Assembly: GCA_963930775.1 (NCBI GenBank) | Contig: OZ005701.1 | Coordinates: forward strand, 3,107,669-3,171,668 | Reading direction: 5' to 3' | DNA from: Cliona cf. orientalis | Lineage: Eukaryota; Porifera; Demospongiae; Clionaida; Clionaidae | DNA length: 64,000 nt | Shown here: piece by piece, positions 35,180 to 47,413 of the stretch | Layout of the letters: every line of letters starts with the position of its first letter | Numbering within the stretch: position 1 is the first letter of the stretch | Translations under genes and position numbers: made by a program | Notes under the pieces: generated by a model | Told to the model about the DNA's origin: nothing | Databases searched by the model: none | The model's input: the letters and a program-made list of their open reading frames with translations, nothing else

Positions 35180-36785
35180 ATGCATGGAAAGTTTGAATCA
35201 ATTTTCTTATTAGTTAGCAGGATAGTATACAGTTGTTTGGCAGTCACTGGTCATTGTCCTCTATGGCATATTAAGCAGAACGGAGTTTGCCAGTGTGGTG
35301 CCAGTATAAATGGAGCTGTTTTGTGTGGTGGAATGGACACCATTGCAGTCATACCTGGATATTGCATGACTTGGGATAATGTAACCCAGGCTGTTGTTAA
35401 CCGTTGTCTTATCTCATATCAAGCTTTTGACTCTTGCCAACATCATAGCATTGTCGATGCCCATTTAGTCATCTCCACTAATATATCTGGACCAGAACTG
35501 AATTATGTGACTTGTAAAGTATACAATAGGAAAGGATTCCATTGTAGGCAGTGTATTGATGGCTATGGACCTGCTGCATTTTCGGACGGTATCACTTGCG
35601 CCAATTGTTCTAAATTCAGGCACCTCTGGATTCTGAATCTGGTCTTCCAGTTGGCCATGGTAACATTAATGTACATAATAGTGATTTTGTTTCAAATTAA
35701 GGGGACTTCCAGCCCCCTCAATGTAATAATCACCTACTGTCAGTTATTCATCAATGCAATAAAGGATAGCCGCGGATTTTACCTGAGACTCAATTGCTTC
35801 TTAAATCGTACTCTCTCCACAGTTGTTTTATCATTGTTTGGTATTTGGAACTTAGATTTTCTGCACTTTGTAATACCTCCTATGTGTGTGAATGTTTCTA
35901 TTAAATCCATTAACATCCTTCTTTTTGATTACATCATAGCCTTTTTCCCACTTATTCTCACTGTATTTGCCTATGTGGGTATAGAGCTTCATGATAGGAA
36001 CTATAGAATAATCGTCTATCTTACCATACCAGTGAAGAGTTTCTTCAGACTGTTTCATAGAAATTGGAATCCAAAAACTACAATTTTGAATACCTTTGGC
36101 ACTTTTATGCTTCTTGCATACTCTAAGCTAATCTTTGTTTCCATTAATCTTCTCTTTGCTGTCGACCTACACGTACGACAGTAGTGGTGAGGTCATTCTT
36201 AATTCCACAGTTCTTCTCTTTGACACAAATGTCAAATTTTTTCACTCTGAACACATTCCTTATGCTGTCCTAGCCTTGTCGGTGATTTTTATATTTGTCC
36301 TTCCACCACCCCTGCTTCTGCTGTTCTATCCGACTAGGTTCTTTAGAAAATTATTAAGATGCTGTGAATTTAAACGATGGGATATTCTAAATTTCATTAT
36401 GGACATTTTTCAAGGATGGTACAAGGACGGTACTGAAGGTACTCGAGACTATAGATCTGTGTCTGCCCTCTATTTGTTGATGAGAAGTTTAAGTGGTGGG
36501 ATCTTTGTTGCTGTTATAAAAAATTATGGTAGTGTTACAAACTGGCAAATAATTGGGATATCTCATGTCTTTCTTGGGACATTATTTCTTACGTTGCAGC
36601 CGTATAAGAGAGCCTGGATGAACCATGTTGATGGAGTGAGTCTTTTACTGGTTGGAGTGTTATTACTGATCGAAAGTTTTTATATCCAAACCATATATTA
36701 TAATATCATCGGAGGTGTTACTGGAGCAGTGGCATTTGTGTTCATTATCATACGAAGTATTCATGGATGCTTATGTATCAATTAA
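35180..36785 (+). pseudogene. Cys-rich multipass membrane protein, one frameshift
   Basis: ATG at 35180 opens a signal-like segment (ESIFLLVSRIVYSCLAVTG). An extracellular Cys-rich part follows: CPLWHIKQNGVCQCG, then HCRQCIDGYGPAAF and CANCS, the C-x2-C pattern of a large family expanded in sponges and cnidarians. About nine hydrophobic segments come next, starting WILNLVFQLAMVTLMYIIVI. Frame 1 stops at 36184. The family-typical continuation (IPYAVLALSVIFIFVLPPPL, then FQGWYKDGTEGTRDYRSVSA) is in another frame that overlaps it at 36135-36184 and runs to 36785. A single-base indel near 36,150-36,180 therefore splits one gene. It could be a real pseudogene or an assembly error. Function is unknown; probably plasma membrane. 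Confidence 0.65.
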
Positions 36786-36856
36786 TAACAAACAGCTTCA
36801 TGAAATATTTGGAAGTGGACCGTTATATTTTATACTATAATAATAAGAATTATAAT

Positions 36857-37098
36857 CACTGTAAAAAGAGAACTGTCAGTTTGACATACAGTATGTCATT
36901 CTGGTTGCAGGTGAGTGAATAAAATGCATCACTTGCAGAGGGGAACCTCATAACAAACTTTTCCTCTTTCATATTGGTTCCCCTAAGCATTCTCATACCA
37001 CTGCAGTAATTATCTGAATCCATGTGTGTGATTTGTTCACTCACCTGCATCCAGAATGACAAACTATATGTCAAACTGACATTTCCCTTTTTGCAGTG
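36857..37098 (+). mobile_element. MITE with CACTGTAAAAA ends
   Basis: About 65 bp, including TCAGTTTGACATACAGTATG and GCAGGTGAGTGA, return inverted at the right end, which finishes TTTTTGCAGTG. AT lies on both sides. CACTG-type termini are typical of CACTA (EnSpm) elements, so a transposase like that at 27425-30308 is a plausible mobiliser. The element is 242 bp and non-coding. Confidence 0.8.
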
Positions 37099-37240
37099 AT
37101 ATTAATGACAATGAACTAAAGAGGGATTCACACGGATATCTTTCAAGGCAAAAACATCTGAAACTAGAAGTATAGTTTAATATTGCATCACTATGATTTT
37201 GTGTACTATGGAGCTATGTGCACATGCCTTGGTATCATTT

Positions 37241-38797
37241 TTATCTTATTGTTGAGAGTAGTATCTCTCGGCAAAAAATCTGTTCATTTGGCAACACATC
37301 TTTTCTCTTTCTGTTCTTGTAAATCCTCCCCAGAATATAGAGTATGACGCCATTTAATATGACAAATACAATGACGAGCAACAAATACCAACATCCACAG
37401 TTGATTATGCCACCTGTTCTCCAAATCGATAGATTCATCATAAATGGCTTGGTGATTGTTCTTCCAGCCAGTGTAAATAAGGCCACACTGCCATAGCCTG
37501 CTCCAGATATCAGTCCTCTCATGGAATAGAGAGTTTGAGCACAGATAAACTCAATTCCACCCAAACCAAGCGTGAATGTTGAGATTGAATTAAGAATACC
37601 TTGTAGAACCATCCATCTAATGTCAAAGCTAGAGCTTAGGGTACCATAACCTTCTGAAAGTATACACTGAATTGTGACGTTAAGCATGTCATCATGATGC
37701 TGTTCTATGTAGTTGTGTCGAGCCATTAGCAAGTATGCCATTAAAAACATGAGACTTACAAACTGCAATATAGCACTGAATTAGACCAGCCAATAGTACT
37801 GTATCCATGAGAGGTATCTGTGAAGGATAGGGCACGAAATCAACTCGTGAATTGGTACAAGCACCACTATACTATAAAATGGAGCTTGGACATAAAGCGA
37901 GTGCAGATAGCACTGGAGACTGGATGTATTGACCTGACTGATGGTATCAGTTAAAGCGCTAATCAGGTGATCTCTTAATACGTTTGCCACAAGTTGAGCA
38001 TTTGGTATTGAACAGCCAAAGAAGACAGTCATCACTAGCTGCAGAAACGTTTTGACATCTTCCACCTGCTCTGTTGTGAATGGTCCTCTATACTTGTGTT
38101 TAGACAGGAGGGGAGCTCATCCTCACAGTAGGTGAAGGCACTCCGACATCTTGGGTGCTTGTTTTTGATGCCATATTTGATAACTTGGTAGACTAGTTTA
38201 AATGGATTTTTATTCACGGGCTCTTTCACTAAGATTTTATCCAGGACAAATGATAGAGTCAGTGCTATAGTGTGATTGACTGCATTGAGCAGTGGGTTGA
38301 TGAACATATAGTTTCCTGGTATATATACAGGAAGCTGCAATTTCGATAACCATACCACCGCTCAAGTAGCTCCACACATACCACCTCATGAATGTTTGGA
38401 TTTCTTTAGTTGAAGCATCATGGAGCTGGTCTATTCCAAATTGGATGATATTGGCTTGATAACCTCCAAAGCTGATGGCGGTTATTGCTTGAAGTGAGCG
38501 ATCGATCATCCATCTTCGAGTTATTGTTTCGTAATCAACCACCTGTTGTGCTACTACTGAACTTATTGTATTGAGCATTGAGCCAACCCGTGTGATCTAC
38601 ATGCTCCATCGTATCACCTTATAGCGTCCAAGATACACATCAGCCAGCCACCCGGCAATTGGCAGGGTGATACCCACACTTATGTAATTCTGTGTAACAT
38701 GAATTTGATGCACTGTGTTGTACAAATAGTAGAACTGATTCATGATAAGGAAGTTCCACACCAGCACTAATAGAGCACCTTTATTCTTGAGTTTTCA
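37241..38797 (-). pseudogene. POT/PTR-family transporter pseudogene
   Basis: On the minus strand the order is KNKGALLVLVWNF, GWLADVYLGRYKVIRWSM, SFGGYQANIIQFGIDQLHDA, NPFKLVYQVIKYGIKNKHPR then RSAFTYCEDELPS, TEQVEDVKTFLQLV, and GIEFICAQTLYSMRGLISGA. This is the sequence order of proton-dependent oligopeptide (POT/SLC15-like) transporters with multiple membrane segments. At least four lesions are visible: TAG at 38597-38599 where a fragment at 41510-41625 has TGG; frame changes near 38,330 and 38,080; and TAA at 37781-37783. It is therefore not translatable as one protein. Fragments of further copies lie at 39496-39575 and 41510-41625. Confidence 0.8.
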
Positions 38798-39495
38798 TAT
38801 TTTATATATAAGTAGACCTGCAATATTTATTGAGTTGCTTATTGGTAATTGCTTCACTTCTAGACTGTAGAATAATATAGTCCATCGACGTTGACGATGA
38901 CTCACTGTCACTCGAGTTTTCCATCTCTGCTTCTCTTTGGACTGCTATGCATGTGTGTAGTAGTTGCGAGTTATTCTAAGCCTATTTTGTTTGTGTTGAC
39001 GATTATCTTGAGTTTTAGTCCCCAAGGAAGATTTGCAGTGATTGATTTCTTCATTATTATCAAGCTTTTCATAGAAAACACATGTAGATATGATATGTTC
39101 AACAACAACAATAGTCTGTTTGTTGCAAATAATAATTATATTTCCAACAGATCATTGGCGTTGTATTAGTTCATGTTGCATGTGCGACACCTTAGAATGT
39201 GACTGAAAGCCTTCACGCAATACTGTAGGGAGAAATAAAGCAGATTTTATGCATTCTAATAATTATGAATCAATACACATAGGATCCCAGGTATTATGCA
39301 TGACGTAGGCCCATGTACATTTGCTAGGGTAGGTAGGGTGGCAGATCATGGAAACTGTGTGCAGAAGAGCCTATGTACGTGTAATTCTGACATCTCCTGT
39401 TTGGCGTGGATAAAAAATAGGCTGCATGTATAGTACCGACTATTTATTGAGTGAGGTGTCCGTATAGGCCTAATAAGGGATTTTCACATATGCTA

Positions 39496-39575
39496 TGAGA
39501 TATTCAGATACGCTTATCATGAAGAAATTCCAAACAAGTATTATGATCGCTCCTTTATTCTTAAGATGAATTACA
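39496..39575 (-). pseudogene. POT-family transporter N-terminal fragment
   Basis: The minus strand reads LKNKGAIIILVWNFFMISVS, aligned with KLKNKGALLVLVWNFLIMNQ of the neighbouring pseudogene. Only this first membrane segment is left, so it marks a separate, mostly deleted copy. Confidence 0.6.
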
Positions 39576-39599
39576 ACGTGATAGTCTATGATGTACCTC

Positions 39600-40690
39600 T
39601 TTATGAGAACTGTCCTCAGAAATGACTCCATTGAATTCCTTTGCCACTTTTTGTACGTGATGTTTCTCCATGTGTTGGTTTAAGCTCTTATAGCTTCTCT
39701 CTGGCTATAATTGCTTTCAGTATGACATTTGCAAGGAAAATTAATTGTTGTAGCTAGTCACTGATGATAATATTGCATTGAGTGTACTTGAATGCAGACT
39801 TTAGTATACATGTACAATCATGGTACCATACATTATGCAATTTTGGGACATGTTTATACTCTTTATCTTATACATCTACAATTTCTTTGCCATTTTTACG
39901 TGTGTTGGTTTCTGTTGGCTCTTGTTTAGTATATTAGCTAAGAAATTGTTATAGTAACCGACGATTGTATTCTATTGAGAATTTCTGCAGCTCCTATATG
40001 CTCGTTTGAGTGTTATCAGTTAATGCACATGTATATGAATGAAACCTTTTATTGTGAATTTTTTAGGAAAATTAATGCTTATGTTTAAAGTTTTTCTAAC
40101 TAAGCTGTAAAAGTAACTAGGGTGTTTAAAATTACACAAGGGATTTGAAAGGTGTGATCATTATCTTCAGATTATAAATAAACATTTCTTTTATAACAAG
40201 GGCTGCAGTACACCAGGGGGTGTTAAATTCTTATACAAATCCCCCCTGGTACTGTGGGGCATATGTCTGCATGGATATGTTTGGATGTGTATCATCAATT
40301 AGGGAAATGTTCTCCCCAAGTAAATTCAAGGTATGACAGGTGAGCATAGTTTGGGTGGAGCCTCTGACCACAACGAAGCAGAGATTTATCTCTGTTCCCA
40401 TATCAAAAGAAACTCTGTACTGAAGGCTTGCACGTTGAGGCCGACATGCCTTAGGTACCGTATTTATGCTAATAAAATCCAAGATCTAATTAGCACAAGA
40501 AAATTCGTGTTCTAGGAACTTATAATATAAGGTATCTTAATGTAGGTGGTGACAACCTTTACCAACTAGAAAATTGTGCGAAAGTTAAAATCATAATAAT
40601 ATTATTATTTTTTAAGCTTGCATTCTACTAGCACAAACACGGTATGCTAGGGAGAATACTGAAGGAAATAGCACTAAATATTAATTATTA
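39600..40690. other. Intergenic DNA
   Basis: AT-rich. A loose inverted pair (ACCAGGGGGTG near 40212 and CCCCCCTGGTACTGTGG near 40240) forms a small hairpin. Nothing else recognised. Confidence 0.35.
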
Positions 40691-40701
40691 TGATTGAGAG
40701 C

Positions 40702-41130
40702 AATTGTGACCTGCTCTGAGAAAAGGGACCTTAGCCATAAATATTCATTTTCCAATAATTGCTGAAAAGTGAAAAAATCTGCTTTTCTTCAATTTTCTAC
40801 TTTTTAGTCTATCAAAAAATTGAAGGTTCTGGCTTCATTTTGATATATTATGGTTATACATTTGTATCAAATAAAATGTAGCTATGGGCGCAATTAATTG
40901 CTCCAATATATACAACCTAATACAGAATTTAATTAAAAAACGCCTATTTTCAGAAAACGACTCTATCTACCTGAGTGAATAAAAATGGTCATAACTCCAC
41001 TTGTGATTAATATTTTCCCTTGAAACTTGTACCATTGTACTCAGCATAGACAGAGCTATCTGTCCATGCTAAAATCTCAATATTCATAAAAATGTCCCTA
41101 AGGTCCCTTTTCTCAGAGCAGGTCACAATT
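40702..41130 (+). mobile_element. MITE with CTGAGAAAAGGG inverted ends, second copy
   Basis: AATTGTGACCTGCTCTGAGA continuing AAAGGGACCTTA at the left end returns inverted and perfectly at the right end (32 bp). At 429 bp it is almost the same length as the 9595-10026 element. Both share TGTGA and CTGAGAAAAGGG at the ends while their interiors differ. Confidence 0.82.
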
Positions 41131-41283
41131 AATGATACAAACTTATATGTAGGATTTGAACTGATAATTATGTAGCTACAATGTAGCAATGTCCAGTTTG
41201 GAAATTTTATGTTTGTACATGAGAAGATGTATGATGGTTGTTAGTGTACACATACATGCAGCTTATGAGAGCCGTACATGTAC

Positions 41284-41360
41284 TATATAGCTCAGTGGTT
41301 ATAGCAGCTGTGGCTCAAGCAAGAAGCCCTGCATGCCATGGGTTTAATCCCTAACACAGG
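41284..41360 (+). repeat. tRNA-like SINE head
   Basis: TAGCTCAGTGGTTATAGCAG (A-box) and GGGTTTAATCCC (B-box) are correctly spaced, followed by a short T run. The GGCTCAAG around the anticodon loop matches the unit at 53458-53533. The acceptor stem is not intact. Confidence 0.5.
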
Positions 41361-41509
41361 TTTTCTTAATATTAAGGTGTGATGAAGTATCCGTGGTTTT
41401 GTACTTTATATCTGGCTATAATGCACTACCAGAATTCCCACCTGTAATGTTTTCCGTTTGAAGGTCAAAAGCATTGTCTTCTCCACGGCACCATAAATAT
41501 ATGTTAGCC

Positions 41510-41625
41510 AGCATTGAGCCAACCCACATGATCCACATACTCCAACGTATCACCTTGTACCGTCCCAAGTACACATCAGCCAGCCACCCAGCCAGTGGTA
41601 GGGTGAAACTCAGGGCAATTGTTTC
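41510..41625 (-). pseudogene. POT-family transporter fragment with intact Trp codon
   Basis: The minus strand reads LPLAGWLADVYLGRYKVIRW then SMWIMWVGSMLAN in one open frame. It is about 85% identical by eye to the same segment of the 37241-38797 pseudogene and has TGG where that copy has TAG. Confidence 0.68.
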
Positions 41626-42056
41626 TATAGTATGTCCGTTTGGCCTATTGGCATAATATTATATACTGCAGGGTAGTTATAATGTATACATTCATTAATA
41701 AAAGGCTGTGTCTACTGTACCGGCACCGGAACTGAAAATTTAGCGCTTCGAGTACCGGAATAATAGCCCACCAACCCAAATCCTACCCATGAAAAGCATC
41801 TAGCTACCAGTAACTTTTTGGCCTCACCTCTCTTCTTGTTAAAAGACTCAGGTACTAGGTAGCTAGATCTACACGTAGAGCATGAACTACCCAGTATATA
41901 CAGCAGCCATGCATCAAGTAGCCAAGTGTCAGGTCACCCGTACCATAATGACGACCATTTCCGACCATTAAAGACGTTATCGACCATTTCCTACTTATCG
42001 TCCTCTGAAAAGTGGTCCGGCCAAAACCGGACCAGCCGGACCGCTTGCTACGGCCT

Positions 42057-42378
42057 CAGTGGCGGATTTAGGGGGGTTTCGGAGGTTTCGACAGAACCCC
42101 CCTTTGGGCTGCACCTAATTGTAAGAAGTACTGATGATAGGCTAACTGGAACCCCCCCTCTTTGGCTACAGAACTGCTGCTATGGCTCACCTTAGCATGC
42201 TTTAGCAGAAAATTCGTTCAAAATCCATCGATTGGACTGGTAGGGGCTGGTAGTTCAAGTTGTTCTGAAAACAAACGAAAATGGGCGTGGTTTTAGCCGA
42301 AAGTGGGCGTGGCTTCTAAAATTTTGCGCGCGCTTCGGGAACAGAAACCCCCTTCAACAAATCCTAGATCCGCCACTG
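42057..42378 (-). mobile_element. MITE, CAGTGGCGGAT family, 5-bp TSD
   Basis: The ends CAGTGGCGGATTTAGG and CCTAGATCCGCCACTG are inverted. GGCCT abuts both ends (42052-42056 and 42379-42383). The interior contains the same CGCGCGCTTCG hairpin and CCACG/GTGGGCGTGG motifs as the 8060 copy, in reverse orientation. Confidence 0.8.
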
Positions 42379-42604
42379 GGCCTTGATTATTGCATGCACT
42401 GTCGCACTATATGGAACCGCTTGCAATTTAAAGTTCACCAATGCATTCTGATGACTGGTTCACCAAATTTAATGCTCGCCAAAGCTTCGTACTATAGACG
42501 GGTTGCCTATGGGGGCGTGGCCAATTTCGGCGGTAGACTGGATCACGTGACTAACGGTAGCCGCCATTTTGTAGGGCAAAATGAAAGTCCGAAAAACTTG
42601 AGAG

Positions 42605-42768
42605 ATGCCTTCAAACAGTTGTGCCTTTTGTTGCGCAAGTCGCTACAGTAAGAAAAAAGAGGTGAAACTCTACCGTTTTCCGAGCGACGATCTTTGTGGA
42701 TACAAGCCATCAACATTTGCATCACTGAAGCCAGCGAGAAAAACTTGATGTAAGGCCACTGTTTGTTA
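42605..42768 (+). pseudogene. THAP-like zinc-finger fragment
   Basis: ATG at 42605 reads MPSNSCAFCCASRYSKKKEV then KLYRFPSDD, the start of a THAP DNA-binding domain (Cys-x2-Cys followed by the FP motif). The expected WIQAI follows in another frame at about 42700 (WIQAINICITEASEKNLM), so one base appears to be lost. Upstream is a GCCGCCATTTT motif, common at animal promoters. THAP domains belong both to host factors and to P-element-like transposases; which one this came from cannot be told. Confidence 0.5.
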
Positions 42769-42769
42769 C

Positions 42770-43772
42770 CCCGCGCGCATGCGCAAGGGGTAAAGTAATC
42801 GGTCGTGTCGTCGTCGTCGTTGTTGTTGTTGTCGTCGTTGTTAGCAGAAAAATCGCCATATCTGGAGGTCTAGGCACCTGAGCGACTAGTAAGCACAATG
42901 AATCAGTAGAATTTGGCGAAAAACGGGCTTCAGTATGCTTCGAATCGAGGGATATGGTCCACGAGCGTCATAAATGGTGCCTTTCTGTTAGCCTTCGTAA
43001 CCACGCCTATCGACAGTGCCCACTCAATGCATTATGCATGCAGGCCTTGTGCTTTCTGCTCATGCGCATAACATTGAATATTATGTACTGGTAAAGGTCG
43101 TCAACAATGCTAGTGGCAGATGTTTGAAATTGGCTGATAAGGGGGCTTTCACAAACTGAATTTGCTCACCCTTAGCGTCATTGTGACGCTAACTCTAGAC
43201 CCCCTCCCCCCCCTCTCTTAGCGTCACATATATAACATAGTATACAATGCAGGTAGGCCAGCTAGCTATCAACCAGCCATTCCATCTAGCTGTGTCTTTA
43301 TGCACTGATAATGCATGGCTACATTAATGGTATGTACAACATATCAGGATTGATTTATATTTACCAATGAGTGATCTTCAATACAGTCACTAGAGCAAAT
43401 GGTTGATGGTGAGTATTAATTAGAAAATTAGCGTCATGCCCCCAACCCCCCTCCCCCCTTAGCGTCATAATGACGCTAAGCGTTAGCAAATTCAGTTTGT
43501 GAAAGCCCCCTAAGCTGTCCACTGACTGGAATACAAAGCCCCATCGAATCAGAATGTAAGATACCTATATGTACCTAGTCTACATCTGGTGCAGAGAGAG
43601 TCAGTGGTGTTTTGCAATTGGCTGATATCACCAAGAGCCCTATAGATATAGCTATTGAAACCGAGGGCTCTTGGGGTCTATAGCTAAGCCTTTGATACAA
43701 CCAAGCAGCAACAAAAGCTGATCTATAGATTGCGCAATGTGCGCGCGGGGTATGTGCTCTATAGAGCTCTAG
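42770..43772 (+). repeat. Possible GC-headed element, about 1 kb
   Basis: It begins TTACCCCGCGCGCATGCGCA with an AGGGG hairpin partner, then (TCG)n/(TTG)n triplets. Near 43,738 GTGCGCGCGGGGTATGTGCT appears, the inverted counterpart, followed by AGAGCTCTAGT. The layout parallels the CCCTCGG repeats at 13971 and 22938. The interior contains the Harbinger-like MITE at 43141-43510. Confidence 0.45.
43141..43510 (+). mobile_element. PIF/Harbinger-like MITE, TAA target
   Basis: GGGGGCTTTCACAAACTGAA and following bases (about 50 in all, including TTAGCGTCAT) return inverted at the right end. TAA lies on both sides (43138-43140 and 43511-43513). G-rich termini with a TWA target duplication are typical of PIF/Harbinger. 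The GACGCTAA and CCCTCCCCCC parts resemble the repeats at 22764 and 33431. Confidence 0.83.
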
Positions 43773-44033
43773 TTGTAAACGTGTTTCTGGTCACATCAGA
43801 GCTCACTTATAGCCATGCGGGCGGGCGGTTATCATTATTCATTATTCCATTATTTTACCTCAGCATATCCTGTACAATTTGAACATTTCCTGGACAAACC
43901 ACAGACAGGATGGTAACATTAATTTTGGTATTTGAACTGAGCATGCGCAGTGCCAAATAATGGCAATAATGGCCAAAACAGGCGGCCTCCAAAATAGCAT
44001 GCGGGCGGGTGACCAGAAACACGTTTACAACTA
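43770..44033 (+). mobile_element. MITE with 26-bp perfect inverted ends
   Basis: TAGTTGTAAACGTGTTTCTG plus GTCAC at the left returns perfectly inverted as the last bases up to 44033. Inside both ends lies GCATGCGGGCGGG or its variant. The 264-bp element directly adjoins the AGAGCTCT motif at 43,763. CCCGCCCGC repeats like those here also occur near 11,545 and 11,713. Confidence 0.8.
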
Positions 44034-44039
44034 ACACTG

Positions 44040-45300
44040 GCCTAACCAAATGAACATTATGAAGCTGTGGGTGTCACTTCATCTCTGGTCGACCGTCTTG
44101 CTTTAGAAACGACCCAGATTTCGTGCCAAACATCTTTGTATTCAGCAAGACTAAGGAGAAAGAGAGTTGAAATTTGCTCGATACCAACGACTGGGTTCGA
44201 TCAAACTGAGCTGTGGCAGTACACTACCCATTTAAGGGGCTGGTGTCCCAGGCTAACCCATTTAATAGCCTGAATAAGAGACCACATAAAAACAGAAATG
44301 TGTATCATTGATAAGATACTTGTAATTTTCATGTATTACTTTGTCAAATCTTGAACCACCTCTTGTTACATAAATAATTATTGTACTAATAATTAACATT
44401 CTGATGACACAACACAAAGTAAACAATTGTCACGATTAATGCATGCTCAATGTGTACATTGTACCTACAGGGATGGCTGGTGTAAAAGTATCTCAGCTCG
44501 CAGTAGCAGTCGGTCATAAATCCTGTCTAACAAATGTGCCGCAAATCCTCAGTTTCTGCTAAGGCTTAAAATTGATGTTTAAAAATTATAGAGGGATGCA
44601 GTGATGTGCTGTCCTTACTTTATAGCTGTCAAATGTGGAAAGTATGATTTGTGGCTGAGCTGCACACATTCTACCACAAGAATGCAAAGTAGGCCACATA
44701 TTTCCTGCTTCCTGGAAATTGCCTAATAGCCTAATCCCACCTGTAACTAACACCTCATGCAGATAATAGACTAGGACAAGCTAGAGCCTGAACAGCTGCT
44801 CAGAACACAATTGAAGGCTTTTCCTAGAGGTTGTTTGCTGCTAACAACTTCTAGGAAAAGCTGTGATTCTGTCTGAGCACTAGTGGAACTTCTCAAAACT
44901 CTCAAAACCACTCTCCAAGAAAACACCTTTGCTAGGAGCTGGCCCACTTCACAGAGAAGGTTTCCCAGGCCCATATAATTTTGTGTAAGCTGTGTTTGGT
45001 TGATCAATATGTCAGTAAATAAAAGCTTGCTCAATTGTAGGTGGCACCACCAAGTTCCTCACAGCCTTGTAGTGCTGGCACTAACTAGTTGATGGTGGAT
45101 TGCTGCTGCTGGGTAAACTTTAACCCAGCGATCCAATTGTTGCAGATCCAGGAAGTGCATCCGATGGCACGTTCCAGTGCATGCAATTTTTGCCGTTTTT
45201 TATCTATTTTTCTTACTTGTTCTATCTAGGCCATCTTTCACTTCTAGGACTCCAAACAAAGACCAGAAGACAGAGCAACTCTTCTACTGTCTGCTCGTTC
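44040..45300. other. Intergenic DNA
   Basis: No recognised gene or bounded element. A local inverted pair (CAACTTCTAGGAAAAGC/GCTTTTCCTAGAGGTTG near 44815-44865) forms a small hairpin. Confidence 0.35.
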
Positions 45301-45303
45301 AAG

Positions 45304-46125
<822 letters not shown>

Positions 46126-46531
46126 AGCCTTAATATCGGGTAATAGGTCGTCATACAATCATGTCAATATCTGGATAAACCACGAATAGATTTAAACCAT
46201 GCTCACTCTGCATCTGTGGCATGCGCACTAGCGCACCTGCTATCGTGTACACCGCATATGCGATCTAACGCAAACGCTATCTGATGCGCGCGCCGCTATC
46301 TCATAATTACGCGGCAATTTTGAAATAAAATTCTACCACTATCGCGTCCCGTACAATCAGAGCTCTAGCTTTTGCCTATCCTAGAAGCAAGCCTGCATAT
46401 TTCCATGCCACTGCATGTGGCTAGTCAATTAGCTGACCTTTGTGTACAGGATGTAGCTACTTACAGGTATTGTGCAAGCGTTTAACGCGCTCTCTATATA
46501 ATATCTATCGATCCACGACTCCGCCCATCAC

Positions 46532-46997
46532 ATGCATTGTTACCAGCAAGACAAACTGCATCCAATAATGCCATCAAGCTATAGCAACAGCATCCGCGAT
46601 CCAAAAGGAAAATCCACCCCCACCGAAACAATGTTAACCATCCTCAGCCCCCTTGTGGAACATCTACAGGTCTTGCGACTACTCAAAGAAAATTGCGCTT
46701 CCCAGTGGAGGGGAAAAGGAAACTGTGGGGGACCAGGAAGACTACCACTGCAGCTGATATCATTCACACCATCAACTCCCAGACCAGTATCAAAATAAGC
46801 CTTGATATTAAATGCAAGTACAAATCCAGATCAGGAAATCCTCATGCAGTGTCTAAGTGGTGGTATGTCATTAGCGGTGAAGTGGACCTCCTCAAGCAAC
46901 TTCAGGGAGAGTGGGAGGCAATAAGCTTGCATACCAATGGTAAATGGCTCCTTGAGCCACTTCTCTACTATTCTACTGATTCAGAACCTACCTGATG
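46532..46997 (+). pseudogene. LINE ORF1 remnant, frameshifted
   Basis: The first part reads LSPLVEHLQVLRLLKENCAS in one frame. The second reads GKRKLWGTRKTTTAADIIHT, then SKWWYVISGEVDLLKQLQGE and KWLLEPLLYYSTDSEP in another, with the switch near 46,730. It lies directly before a LINE-type endonuclease start, and the sequence looks like the C-terminal part of a non-LTR ORF1 product. One indel breaks it. Confidence 0.6.
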
Positions 46998-47226
46998 CCG
47001 CATTAACACCTTCCACTATGCAAAAATCCACCAGAGAGTCAACCAGGCAATCCTTTACTGTTGGAAAATGGATCTACTCTAACACAAAATGAAGCACAGG
47101 AGAATACATTGTCTTCCAATGCTACCGTCAGTGCTGACGCCCTTGCTCATCCAACTACTCAGTGACTGGGCAATGATGGCCCTGTGAGGGGTTCACGCTC
47201 CTACTGCTACCGTAACAACAATAGCC

Positions 47227-47391
47227 CTGATAATAGTAACCTAAAAATTTTCTACGACAACACTCGTAGTATTGTTTACAAAATTGATGAATTATGTACA
47301 AACTGCTCCCTTTACTGCCCAGACATTGTTTGTATAACAGAGACGTGGCTTAATGCAGATGTGCGGGATTTGGAGATCAACGTAGCGAGGT
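47227..47391 (+). pseudogene. Non-LTR retrotransposon endonuclease fragment
   Basis: NLKIFYDNTRSIVYKIDELC followed by CPDIVCITETWLNADVRDLE is the start of an APE-type endonuclease domain; the catalytic Glu motif is ITETWL. Coding ends abruptly at about 47391 where the end of another repeat (GCGCTTAATAACCAG) begins, so the rest of ORF2, including the reverse transcriptase, is absent. CR1/L2-like is the closest fit by motif. Confidence 0.72.
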
Positions 47392-47413
47392 GCGCTTAAT
47401 AACCAGAGTTTAC

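Noticed and set aside
38891-39169. 92-residue hydrophobic frame on the plus strand
   Set aside because: No recognisable domain, low-complexity Asn-rich end, and located in the decayed transporter region; probably chance.
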